DNA from: Clostridia bacterium | GTDB taxonomy: Bacteria > Bacillota > Clostridia > Oscillospirales > CAG-272 | Reading direction: 5' to 3' | Assembly: GCA_017382555.1 (NCBI GenBank) | Contig: JAFOAB010000313.1 | Coordinates: 1-11,270, forward strand | DNA length: 11,270 bases | In this document: positions 1 through 6,003 of the stretch, piece after piece | Numbering within the stretch: the stretch's first letter is position 1 | Layout of the letters: every line of letters starts with the position of its first letter | Notes under the pieces: model-generated | What the model saw: only the letters and a program-made list of their open reading frames with translations | The model's database searches: none | What the model was told of the DNA's origin: nothing | Made by a program: the position numbers and the translations under genes

Positions 1-1030
1 GGCCCTGAATAAGGTCGCCAAAGCGCTGTACCATAACACCGCCACCAAGCATATTGCTGAGCTTCGCAATCGATTCGCCGTATCCGTTTGAATCGTGGAA
101 TGGCTCGGAAAAGTGCTTAGCGACCAGAAGGGCAAAGTTTGTGTTACCCGTTTGCTTTTCGGGATCCTCATAGCTATGTCCGTTTACGGTTACGATTCCG
201 TTGGTGTTTTCGCTTACCACAGCGCCCTTTGGGTTCATGCAGAAGGTACGTACCTTGTCTGCATATTTCTGCGTGCGGTAGACTATCTTGCTTTCGTACA
301 GCTCATCCGTGAGATGGGAGAAGATCTCAGCCGGTAATTCCACGCGCACACCGATGTCAACACGGTTGGAGTGTGTGGGGATCCGCAGCCTCTTACAAGT
401 CTCCTCCATCCATTTACTTCCGCTTCTTCCGACAGAAACAATGCATTTATCGCATTCATAGGTATCGCCGGAGGCTGTTACGTAATATTTGCCGTCTGCT
501 TCGCCAATCGTATCGACGGGGCAATTAAAGTAAAAATCAATTTTGTCCTTAAGATGCGCATATATATTTTCGAGAACTACGTAGTTAATGTCGGTGCCGA
601 GGTGACGTACGGAAGCATCAAGAAGATGAAGACCGTTTTGCATACATATCTTCTTAAATTTAGTACCTGCGGTTGAGTACATTTTTGTACCCTCACCGCC
701 GTATGCCATATTGATATCGTCTACGTATTCCATAAGCTTGGTCGCTTCGCCCTTACCGATATATTCGTGGAGAGTGCCACCAAAGTCATTGGTTATATTA
801 TATTTACCATCGGAAAAAGCTCCTGCACCGCCAAAGCCGCTCATAATAGAGCAGGTCTTGCAGTGTATACAGCTCTTGATCTTTGTGCCGTCGATCGGGC
901 ACTTTCTTTTATTTAAAGGGTTTCCCGCTTCAAAAACGGCAATCTTAAGCTTTTTATTGAGCTTTGAAAGCTCGTAAGCTGCAAAAATTCCACCGGGACC
1001 TGCGCCGATAATAATTACGTCGTATTTCAT
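1..1030 (-). CDS. FAD-dependent dehydrogenase, COG2509-like (partial, C-terminus beyond left edge)
   Basis: The gene starts at ATG 1030-1028 and stays open for 343 codons to the left edge, so the C-terminal end is missing. The start is supported by a TGGAG ribosome binding site at 1036-1040. Residues 5-14 (VIIIGAGPGG) form the Rossmann GxGxxG loop that binds the FAD ADP moiety. Residues 44-60 carry four cysteines (C44, C54, C57, C60; C-x9-C-x2-C-x2-C), followed by SGFGGAGAFSDGK at about 64-76, which I recognise as typical of COG2509 FAD-dependent dehydrogenases. A later VSVGRSGS stretch resembles the second FAD-contacting strand of such oxidoreductases. The cysteine set could hold a metal or iron-sulfur centre, but that is inference. 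The physiological substrate of the family is not known to me. The gene lies downstream of the alcohol dehydrogenase on the same strand but has its own promoter and a hairpin in its leader. Confidence 0.85.
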   Translation of the reverse strand, partial: MKYDVIIIGAGPGGIFAAYELSKLNKKLKIAVFEAGNPLNKRKCPIDGTKIKSCIHCKTCSIMSGFGGAGAFSDGKYNITNDFGGTLHEYIGKGEATKLMEYVDDINMAYGGEGTKMYSTAGTKFKKICMQNGLHLLDASVRHLGTDINYVVLENIYAHLKDKIDFYFNCPVDTIGEADGKYYVTASGDTYECDKCIVSVGRSGSKWMEETCKRLRIPTHSNRVDIGVRVELPAEIFSHLTDELYESKIVYRTQKYADKVRTFCMNPKGAVVSENTNGIVTVNGHSYEDPEKQTGNTNFALLVAKHFSEPFHDSNGYGESIAKLSNMLGGGVMVQRFGDLIQG

Positions 1031-1039
1031 AAAAACTCC

Positions 1040-1078
1040 AAAAAAATAACGGTCGTGACCTGATGGTAACGACCGTTA
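1040..1078 (-). terminator. Intrinsic terminator or leader attenuator before the FAD gene
   Basis: On the minus strand a 10-bp perfect stem (TAACGGTCGT at 1078-1069 with ACGACCGTTA at 1056-1047) encloses a 12-nt loop and is followed at once by seven T (1046-1040). This is the form of a rho-independent terminator. The T-tract runs directly into the TGGAG ribosome binding site of the FAD gene. It lies about 95 bp after the alcohol dehydrogenase stop and could simply end that transcript. However, a good promoter (1130-1158) sits between that stop and the hairpin, so transcripts for the FAD gene must also pass through it. A role in attenuation is therefore possible. Confidence 0.75.
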
Positions 1079-1129
1079 AAATAATCAGTAAAACAATGGT
1101 CAGGCTGATATGCCCTTAGCTACCATATC

Positions 1130-1158
1130 AGTATACCACGTTTTATCGAAATAATCAA
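1130..1158 (-). promoter_or_regulatory. Sigma-A-type promoter of the FAD dehydrogenase gene
   Basis: On the minus strand TTGATT (1158-1153) is followed by a 17-bp spacer and TATACT (1135-1130). The bases before the -10 read TGG, giving a partial extended -10. The predicted start near 1123 yields a leader of about 93 nt that contains the hairpin at 1047-1078. No experimental start site is known. Confidence 0.65.
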
Positions 1159-1173
1159 TATATTTATCGAATT

Positions 1174-2229
1174 TTATATAATTACGACGGGCTTGATGAG
1201 ATCGCGGGGCTTGTCCTTCATAAGCATAAGTGCTTCTTCGATGTGCTCAAAGCCGTTGAACTTGTGGGTAATAAGCTTGGAGGGGTCAAGACGTCCGGTG
1301 GTGATGAGGGAAGCGAGCTTCTCCATACGGAGACGTCCGCCGTACATAAGACCGCCTGCGATGGTTTTGTGACCCATACCGCATCCCCATTCAACGCGGG
1401 GGATGATAACGTCACCGCTGCCGAGGTAGTTTACGTTACCGATGCGACCGCCTGCCTTAACCATCTTAACTGCCTCAACAAAGGTCTCCTCGGAGGTACC
1501 GCCTGCGATGATAACCTTGTCAACGCCCTTGCCATTAGTAAGCTCAAGAACCTGCTCGGCAATATCGCCGTTGTGATAGTCGATGATCTCGGTAGCGCCG
1601 TACTCACGTGCAACGTCAGCGCAGATCTTACGGGATCCAACAGCATAAAGGTCGGATGCACCGCGAAGCGCAGCTGCAGCAACGGACATAAGGCCTACAG
1701 GGCCGATACCGATAACACATACCTTATCGCCGTACTGAATGTCGGCAAGCTCTGCACCGTGGAAGCCAGTGGGGATCATATCAGCAAGCATAACAGCGGA
1801 TGCAAGGTCCATACCCTCGGGAAGAAGAGCGAGGTTAGCATCTGCCTCATTTACGTGGAAGAACTATCCGAACACGCCGTCCTTGAAGTTGGAGAACTTC
1901 CAGCCTGAAAGCATACCGCCGGAGTGAACGGAGAAGCCTGCCTGGGATTCAACAGCACCCCAGTCGGGTGTAATAGCGGGAACAAGCACCTTGTCGCCGG
2001 GCTTGAAATCCTTAACGAGAGAACCAACCTCAACGACCTCGCCAACACCCTCATGGCCGAGGATCATGTTGTAGCGCTCGCCAAGCGCACCCTCGTAAAC
2101 GGTGTGAATGTCAGAAGTGCAGGGAGCTACTGCAAGGGGGCGAACAATTGCGTCCAGGGGGCCGCAAGCGGGTCTTTCTTTTTCGATCCAACCTACCTGG
2201 TTGGGGGCAATCATAGCAAAACCTTTCAT
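1174..2229 (-). pseudogene. NADP-dependent secondary alcohol dehydrogenase, interrupted by one in-frame TAG
   Basis: This is a zinc-type medium-chain alcohol dehydrogenase very like that of Thermoanaerobacter brockii, which interconverts secondary alcohols and ketones using NADP(H). The start at ATG 2229-2227 has GGAGGT at 2241-2236, and 351 codons precede TAA, close to the usual 352 residues. Metal ligands C37, H59, E60 and D150 are present at the family numbering. NADP-determining residues G198, S199, R200 and Y218 are all kept, as is the nucleotide loop GIGPVG at 174-179. Codon 122 (1866-1864) is TAG, where the family as I recall it has Glu in the context GVFGEFFHV. The frame is open on both sides with no frameshift or other decay. 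The alternatives are a recent nonsense mutation, a sequencing or assembly error, or amber readthrough. Without readthrough the 121-residue product would lack the cofactor domain. The internal ATG at 1812 lacks a spaced ribosome binding site and would give no catalytic zinc ligands from the N-terminal part. Confidence 0.88.
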
Positions 2230-2312
2230 GATTTTACCTCCAAAATAAAATGTTCGTCGCAACATCCAACAGTTAAGCTCTTGCGAAAAACATCAGTGTT
2301 GCTGACGGAGTT

Positions 2313-2341
2313 AGTATAATGGATGTAATTTCAATAGTCAA
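2313..2341 (-). promoter_or_regulatory. Promoter of the alcohol dehydrogenase gene
   Basis: On the minus strand TTGACT (2341-2336), a 17-bp spacer and TATACT (2318-2313) form a near-consensus sigma-A promoter about 85 bp upstream of the ATG. The leader between them holds a possible weak hairpin (TTGCGA at 2281-2286 with TCGCAA at 2257-2262, 18-nt loop). I found no Rex-type palindrome. The promoter appears intact although the gene it drives carries a stop. Confidence 0.7.
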
Positions 2342-2348
2342 TAAAAAT

Positions 2349-2377
2349 TTCACTATCGGTTTATTTAGCTGTATAAT
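2349..2377 (+). promoter_or_regulatory. Possible upstream plus-strand promoter
   Basis: TTCACT (2349-2354), a 17-bp spacer and TATAAT (2372-2377) resemble a promoter reading toward the lipoprotein gene, about 180 bp before its ATG. The -35 is poor and the region is A/T-rich, so it may be chance. The rest of the 2230-2559 intergenic region shows no gene with a ribosome binding site. Confidence 0.25.
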
Positions 2378-2497
2378 GAGATGAGTAAATGTTTAAAAAA
2401 CAGTAATGGTTGTTTAACGGGGTCTATATTTGTGCGCATATTATGTTTAAATAACGGAAATTGGAAATAATTTCACTCAACGTTGTTATTTATTTGA

Positions 2498-2526
2498 TTG
2501 ACATTCAATGACTCTTACTTTATAAT
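2498..2526 (+). promoter_or_regulatory. Perfect-consensus sigma-A promoter for the lipoprotein gene
   Basis: TTGACA (2498-2503), exactly 17 bp, then TATAAT (2521-2526) match the housekeeping consensus at all twelve positions. The transcript would start near 2533, leaving a leader of about 27 nt with a GGAAGGG ribosome binding site (2546-2552) before ATG 2560. No operator is evident. Confidence 0.85.
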
Positions 2527-2559
2527 AAATGAATAGAATTTATACGGAAGGGTACGTTT

Positions 2560-3957
2560 ATGCGGATCAAAATATTCCTTATCATTTCCATTTTAATGTT
2601 AACCCTTGCATTGTTTTCGTGTTCATCAGATAACGGCGATCTCACCTGGGCTGATACCGCTTCAATAACCGATATGCCCACCACTGATGCGACCGATGCA
2701 ATAACAACGGAGGTTGTAACCGAAGCTGCAACAACAGAAAATATCATTGAAGAAACACCTAAAGCAGATTGGGAGGCAGACGGAGTGCTTAGAATACTTA
2801 CCATTGGAAACAGTTTTTCTGACGATACGATGCAATACGTTTATCAGATTGCGAAGGATCTCGGGGTAGAGAAAGTTTCGCTCGGCAATCTTTATATCGG
2901 CGGATGCTCGCTTGCTACACATGCGTCAAATGCCGCTGCCGATAAGGCGGCATACGAATACCGAACCAATACCTCGGGCACTTGGTCTACCGTTAAGGAA
3001 TATAAGATGAGCGATGCGATAAAATCGCAGGATTGGGATTTTATCTCTCTGCAGCAGGCAAGTGGCTCCAGCGGAATCGAAAGCACCTATTCTTCGGTTG
3101 CTTATATGATCAAGTACGTGCAAAAGCTTGCACCTAACGCTAAGCTTGTGTGGAATATGACGTGGGCATATCAGCAGAACACGACTCATAGCGATTTCCC
3201 CAAGTACGGAAGTGATCAGATGAAGATGTATAACGCAATTTTGAATGCCGTAGCAAGCAAGATTAAAACAAATGACAATTTCGTGTATATAGTACCTAAC
3301 GGTACTGCAATTCAGAATGCACGTACCTCCTATATAGGCGACCACATAACTCGTGACGGATATCATCTCTCCTACGATTTCGGTCGATATATTGCCGGAC
3401 TTACGTTTATCTCCAAGCTTACCGGTCTTTCTGTTGAAAACGTAGGTTTTGCGCCGGAGGGTGTCGATGAAAATAAGAAACTTATTGCCATCGAATCTGC
3501 GATGAATGCAATAGCATCCCCCGACAGTGTAACAAACTCCGTTTACGTTAATGCACCCGGCTTTAACCCCGATGATTATGACGTGCTTGAAATTAAGTGG
3601 ACCCCTCTCGGATATTGGAATGCTACAAGTGCCTCTAACCACCATAAGATCATAAAGACAGCGTCAAACAGCAATCAGTTCTACGCATCTCCCATGTACA
3701 CCAAAGAGGATATTCCCGTTGGCAGTGTTATCGTGCTTGCCGACGGTTGGAGATATCGCCCCGAGGCTTGGAAAACAAGCGGAGTTCAGGCATCTCGCCC
3801 GGGTATTACTACGGAGAGTGTGGTGTTTGTTACCGAGGATTGGTGGGGTAGCTACACCCACCGTGCATTCAACCTTGCAAAGGTCGGAGCGCCTGCGCTT
3901 AAGGGTAATATGACGGAGATCGAAGGCGCGTTTACAATTTACATACCGAAAAAATAA
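2560..3957 (+). CDS. Secreted DUF4886/SGNH-hydrolase-like lipoprotein
   Basis: The 465-residue protein starts with a lipoprotein signal peptide: charged MRIK, a hydrophobic stretch at about 5-19 and the lipobox-like LFSC with C21 as predicted lipidated residue. A Thr/Ala/Asp-rich linker runs from about 22 to 70. Residues 78 to about 310 look like DUF4886, an SGNH-hydrolase-related domain. GNSFS at 83-87 gives the candidate nucleophile S85, IGG at 113-115 the oxyanion-type glycine region, and DGYHLS at 266-271 the Asp-His pair D266/H269. Residues from about 328 to 465, beginning near GFNPDDYDV and rich in Trp and Tyr, look like a separate beta-rich domain that I cannot name. SGNH enzymes are esterases or lipases, often carbohydrate deacetylases, so a cell-surface esterase acting on a glycan is plausible but inferred. 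The gene stands alone between its own strong promoter and a terminator. ATG 2560 fits the GGAAGGG site 7 nt upstream. Confidence 0.85.
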   Translation: MRIKIFLIISILMLTLALFSCSSDNGDLTWADTASITDMPTTDATDAITTEVVTEAATTENIIEETPKADWEADGVLRILTIGNSFSDDTMQYVYQIAKDLGVEKVSLGNLYIGGCSLATHASNAAADKAAYEYRTNTSGTWSTVKEYKMSDAIKSQDWDFISLQQASGSSGIESTYSSVAYMIKYVQKLAPNAKLVWNMTWAYQQNTTHSDFPKYGSDQMKMYNAILNAVASKIKTNDNFVYIVPNGTAIQNARTSYIGDHITRDGYHLSYDFGRYIAGLTFISKLTGLSVENVGFAPEGVDENKKLIAIESAMNAIASPDSVTNSVYVNAPGFNPDDYDVLEIKWTPLGYWNATSASNHHKIIKTASNSNQFYASPMYTKEDIPVGSVIVLADGWRYRPEAWKTSGVQASRPGITTESVVFVTEDWWGSYTHRAFNLAKVGAPALKGNMTEIEGAFTIYIPKK

Positions 3958-3961
3958 CAAA

Positions 3962-3992
3962 TAACCGGATATGACTCAGTCATATCCGGTTA
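3962..3992. terminator. Bidirectional terminator between converging genes
   Basis: A 15-bp inverted repeat (3962-3976 with 3978-3992; TAACCGGATATGACT and its complement) sits four bases after the lipoprotein stop and five bases before the stop of the minus-strand TIM-barrel gene. On the plus strand it is followed by TCCTTTTAT, on the minus strand by TTTGTTATTTTTTC. Both sides therefore have a T-rich tail, as expected for a shared terminator. Confidence 0.88.
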
Positions 3993-3997
3993 TCCTT

Positions 3998-4834
3998 TTA
4001 TATTCCGTTTTTCATATACGCAAATCTGCAGGCTCTCGCATATGCCTCGGCAATGTATTCTTCAAAGCTCATCTTAACGTATTTCTCGTTATCGAATCGG
4101 TTGGGTCTGTTGTTTTTGTTAAGCTCAAAGGAAAGAATGCCGTTATATCCGCACGCGTTCATCCTGTCTGCAACGCTCTGCCAGTTTATTATACCGTCGT
4201 AGGGAAGAAGATGGAGGTCATCGTGCCAGGTAACGGGCGTGCCCTTCTTGGTTTTTCCGAGGTTATCGTTTATGTGGGTTGCTATCAATCTGTCGCCGTA
4301 AGGTGCGAGCTGATCCTTGCCTACGGAATAGCACATCTCATGACCCGTATCAAAGCAGAAGCCCACGTTCTTACTGCTTTCAAACGCTTTCATCAGCGCA
4401 TCAAGATAATCGGGCTGACTTACGTTTTCAACAGCGATCTGCACACCAAGCTCCTCGGCTCTTTTAACAACTATTCCGAAATTATCAATTCCGCTTTGCG
4501 GGGGAATTTCGCACTTCGGGACACCGGAATAGGGATGCACAACAAGTATCGGTACCTCAAGCCTTGCGCAGTCCTCAACGCACTGCACAAGCTCGTCTCT
4601 TACTGCGTTTGCTTCATCTCCGCCGTGCCAAATTTTATCGGTGCGGGAAAATGGTGCGTGGATCGATTGGTAGATCATTCCAAGCTCATTTGCAACGTCT
4701 CTGTATCCGAATATATTAGGCGTCCAAGCGGAAAAGAATCCGTCAAATCCAGCTGCGGAAATAATTTTGATCTGATCGTTGCCGCTAACGTTGGTGCCGC
4801 CGATAAGTCCAAGGCAAAGTGTTGATCCGTACAT
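3998..4834 (-). CDS. Sugar-phosphate isomerase/epimerase family TIM-barrel protein
   Basis: The 278-residue protein has the pattern of the xylose isomerase-like / AP endonuclease family 2 TIM barrel (COG1082), whose members use divalent metals to isomerise or epimerise sugars. Recognisable metal-site positions are H59 (SIHAPF), H100 (VVHPYSG), E136 (AVEN), D162 and H165 (FDTGH), H187 (ATHIND) with D190, H208, and E237 (LSFEL). Length is normal for the family and there is no signal peptide, so it should be cytosolic. The start at 4834 has GGAGG about 7 nt upstream. It is the second gene of an operon, 32 bp after the metallophosphoesterase, and ends at the shared terminator. The exact substrate cannot be told from the sequence. 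Pairing with a phosphoesterase suggests handling of a phosphorylated or diester-linked sugar, which is inference. Confidence 0.85.
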   Translation of the reverse strand: MYGSTLCLGLIGGTNVSGNDQIKIISAAGFDGFFSAWTPNIFGYRDVANELGMIYQSIHAPFSRTDKIWHGGDEANAVRDELVQCVEDCARLEVPILVVHPYSGVPKCEIPPQSGIDNFGIVVKRAEELGVQIAVENVSQPDYLDALMKAFESSKNVGFCFDTGHEMCYSVGKDQLAPYGDRLIATHINDNLGKTKKGTPVTWHDDLHLLPYDGIINWQSVADRMNACGYNGILSFELNKNNRPNRFDNEKYVKMSFEEYIAEAYARACRFAYMKNGI

Positions 4835-4866
4835 TTTGAATCCTCCGTTTATTTTAATTGTGTTTT

Positions 4867-5847
4867 TTAACTTAAAAGGGAAGTAACGTCGACGTAATGG
4901 TGATGGATATCACTTACACCGTCAGAGCTTATGCGTATTACCGTTCCGCCGTTCAGGATGGGATTCCAATAGCAACCCGCGCCTGTTTTCAAGCTGTATA
5001 TAAGCTTAACGCCCTTGTAATTTATCATATAATTGTTTACGTGCTCGTGTCCGCTTATTATGTATTTAGTGGAATTCATCTCGCGTATAACGTCGAGCAC
5101 TCCGTCCTCGGTGGGATAGCTTCCCACACCCTCGTATTTGACGCCGTAGGAATCCTTGTAGCCCTCGTTCCAATTATTTGGATCTGTGCAAGTATCGGGA
5201 GTTACAGACTTGGGATCGATATTCGGGTTTGCGGCGGCTGCCCAAGCATTGCGGTAAGCGTAGATTGGTATGTGCATCATAACGGTCGTTTCATTGCATC
5301 CGAGCTTTTTGAGTGCTTCGATTTGCTCCTTGTACCAAACAAGCTGCTCGGGCAAAAGTTTTGCCCATTTGTTTGACGTCGTGCCGTCCTCTGCGGTATA
5401 TGGCATTCTGTCGTGGGAATCAATCATTATGATGCCTTCTACGATTTTCCCGTTCTCCTCAATTGCGATAACGTAATTGCCGTTACCGAGCTTTGGATCA
5501 CCCTTTTCGTAAATGCAAAGCGGGTGCTTCAAATATCTGTCGGCAAGCTCGTCAATCTTTTCCGCGCCGCCTTGGTTATCGTGGTTTCCCCAAACGGGTG
5601 CCCACGGAATATTGTAGCTGTCAAGAAGCTCGGCTAGGCTATCGTAGGCAACATCGTGACCCGCCCAAGCGAGGTCGCCTGTAAGGGTAATGAGATCGGG
5701 ATCAATTTCATTTATCAGCTTGCTTACGGTGTATTCGAGTATCTTTCTTTTTTCGCAGCCCTCGTCCCATTCGGCATTTGTAAGCTGTGTATCGGTTAAG
5801 TTAAGTATTACAAAGTCTTCATTCGGGTTCTTTTTAAGAATCTTCAT
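4867..5847 (-). CDS. Calcineurin-like metallophosphoesterase
   Basis: The 326-residue protein carries the calcineurin-like metallophosphoesterase blocks in order: D19-T-Q21, GD at 57-58, GNHD at 87-90, H192 in MMHIP and GHEH at 266-269. These bind the two metal ions that hydrolyse phosphomonoesters or diesters. The first block is usually DxH; here it is DTQ, so one metal ligand is Gln rather than His. There is no signal peptide or membrane segment, which suggests a cytosolic enzyme, possibly related to the Icc/Dcr2-type group. ATG 5847-5845 has CTCCC on the plus strand at 5855-5859 (GGGAG on the coding strand), 7 nt upstream. It is the first gene of a two-gene operon with the TIM-barrel isomerase, and its promoter is back-to-back with that of the histidine kinase. 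The substrate is unknown. Confidence 0.85.
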   Translation of the reverse strand: MKILKKNPNEDFVILNLTDTQLTNAEWDEGCEKRKILEYTVSKLINEIDPDLITLTGDLAWAGHDVAYDSLAELLDSYNIPWAPVWGNHDNQGGAEKIDELADRYLKHPLCIYEKGDPKLGNGNYVIAIEENGKIVEGIIMIDSHDRMPYTAEDGTTSNKWAKLLPEQLVWYKEQIEALKKLGCNETTVMMHIPIYAYRNAWAAAANPNIDPKSVTPDTCTDPNNWNEGYKDSYGVKYEGVGSYPTEDGVLDVIREMNSTKYIISGHEHVNNYMINYKGVKLIYSLKTGAGCYWNPILNGGTVIRISSDGVSDIHHHYVDVTSLLS

Positions 5848-5887
5848 ATTGTTGCTCCCATCAGAAACATCAATGAATCTTTATATA

Positions 5888-5917
5888 ATTTTATCATATA
5901 AGGAATAAAAATGTCAA
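5888..5917 (-). promoter_or_regulatory. Promoter of the phosphoesterase-isomerase operon
   Basis: On the minus strand TTGACA (5917-5912), an 18-bp spacer and TAAAAT (5893-5888) form a plausible sigma-A promoter about 40 bp upstream of the metallophosphoesterase ATG. The -10 could be shifted by one base because the region is A/T-rich. It diverges from the kinase promoter, whose -35 begins only 27 bp away. Confidence 0.6.
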
Positions 5918-5943
5918 TTCTTTTATAATTCAATAAGCAAATA

Positions 5944-5972
5944 TTGAAATAGATGGCTTATTATGATATAAT
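5944..5972 (+). promoter_or_regulatory. Promoter of the histidine kinase-response regulator operon
   Basis: TTGAAA (5944-5949), a 17-bp spacer and TATAAT (5967-5972) make a good sigma-A promoter with a predicted start near 5979. An in-frame ATG at 5953 lies inside the spacer, which rules it out as the kinase start and supports ATG 6004. No TTGTAAC repeat is present here, so the two-component genes do not seem to share the operator of the two downstream genes. Confidence 0.75.
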
Positions 5973-6003
5973 TGTGAAAAGTAAAATTTCCCCGGAGGGA
6001 ATA

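Noticed and set aside
1174..1812. Treating the downstream half of the alcohol dehydrogenase as an independent gene starting at 1812
   Set aside because: The family homology continues in frame across the TAG, and the internal ATG has GAGGG directly abutting it with no proper spacing. The fragment would lack C37 and H59.
1243..1908. Plus-strand open frame (221 codons) opposite the alcohol dehydrogenase
   Set aside because: It is a shadow of the minus-strand gene, without a ribosome binding site or recognisable domains; the minus-strand product matches a well-known enzyme almost throughout.
2381..2470. Possible 29-codon peptide after the TATAAT at 2372
   Set aside because: The ATG lies before the predicted transcription start, has no ribosome binding site and gives a featureless peptide.
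2926..3645. Minus-strand open frame (239 codons) inside the DUF4886 gene
   Set aside because: Its translation is Cys/Ile-rich without motifs and there is no promoter or ribosome binding site; the plus-strand gene has signal peptide, catalytic motifs and a consensus promoter.
3971..4825. Long plus-strand open frame (284 codons) opposite the TIM-barrel gene
   Set aside because: It begins inside the bidirectional terminator, has no ribosome binding site, and its translation shows no family motif. The minus-strand frame has clear metal-site motifs and a GGAGG site.
5953..6003. Upstream in-frame ATG giving a 17-residue extension of the histidine kinase
   Set aside because: It lies within the spacer of the TTGAAA/TATAAT promoter and has no ribosome binding site; ATG 6004 has GGAGGG just upstream.
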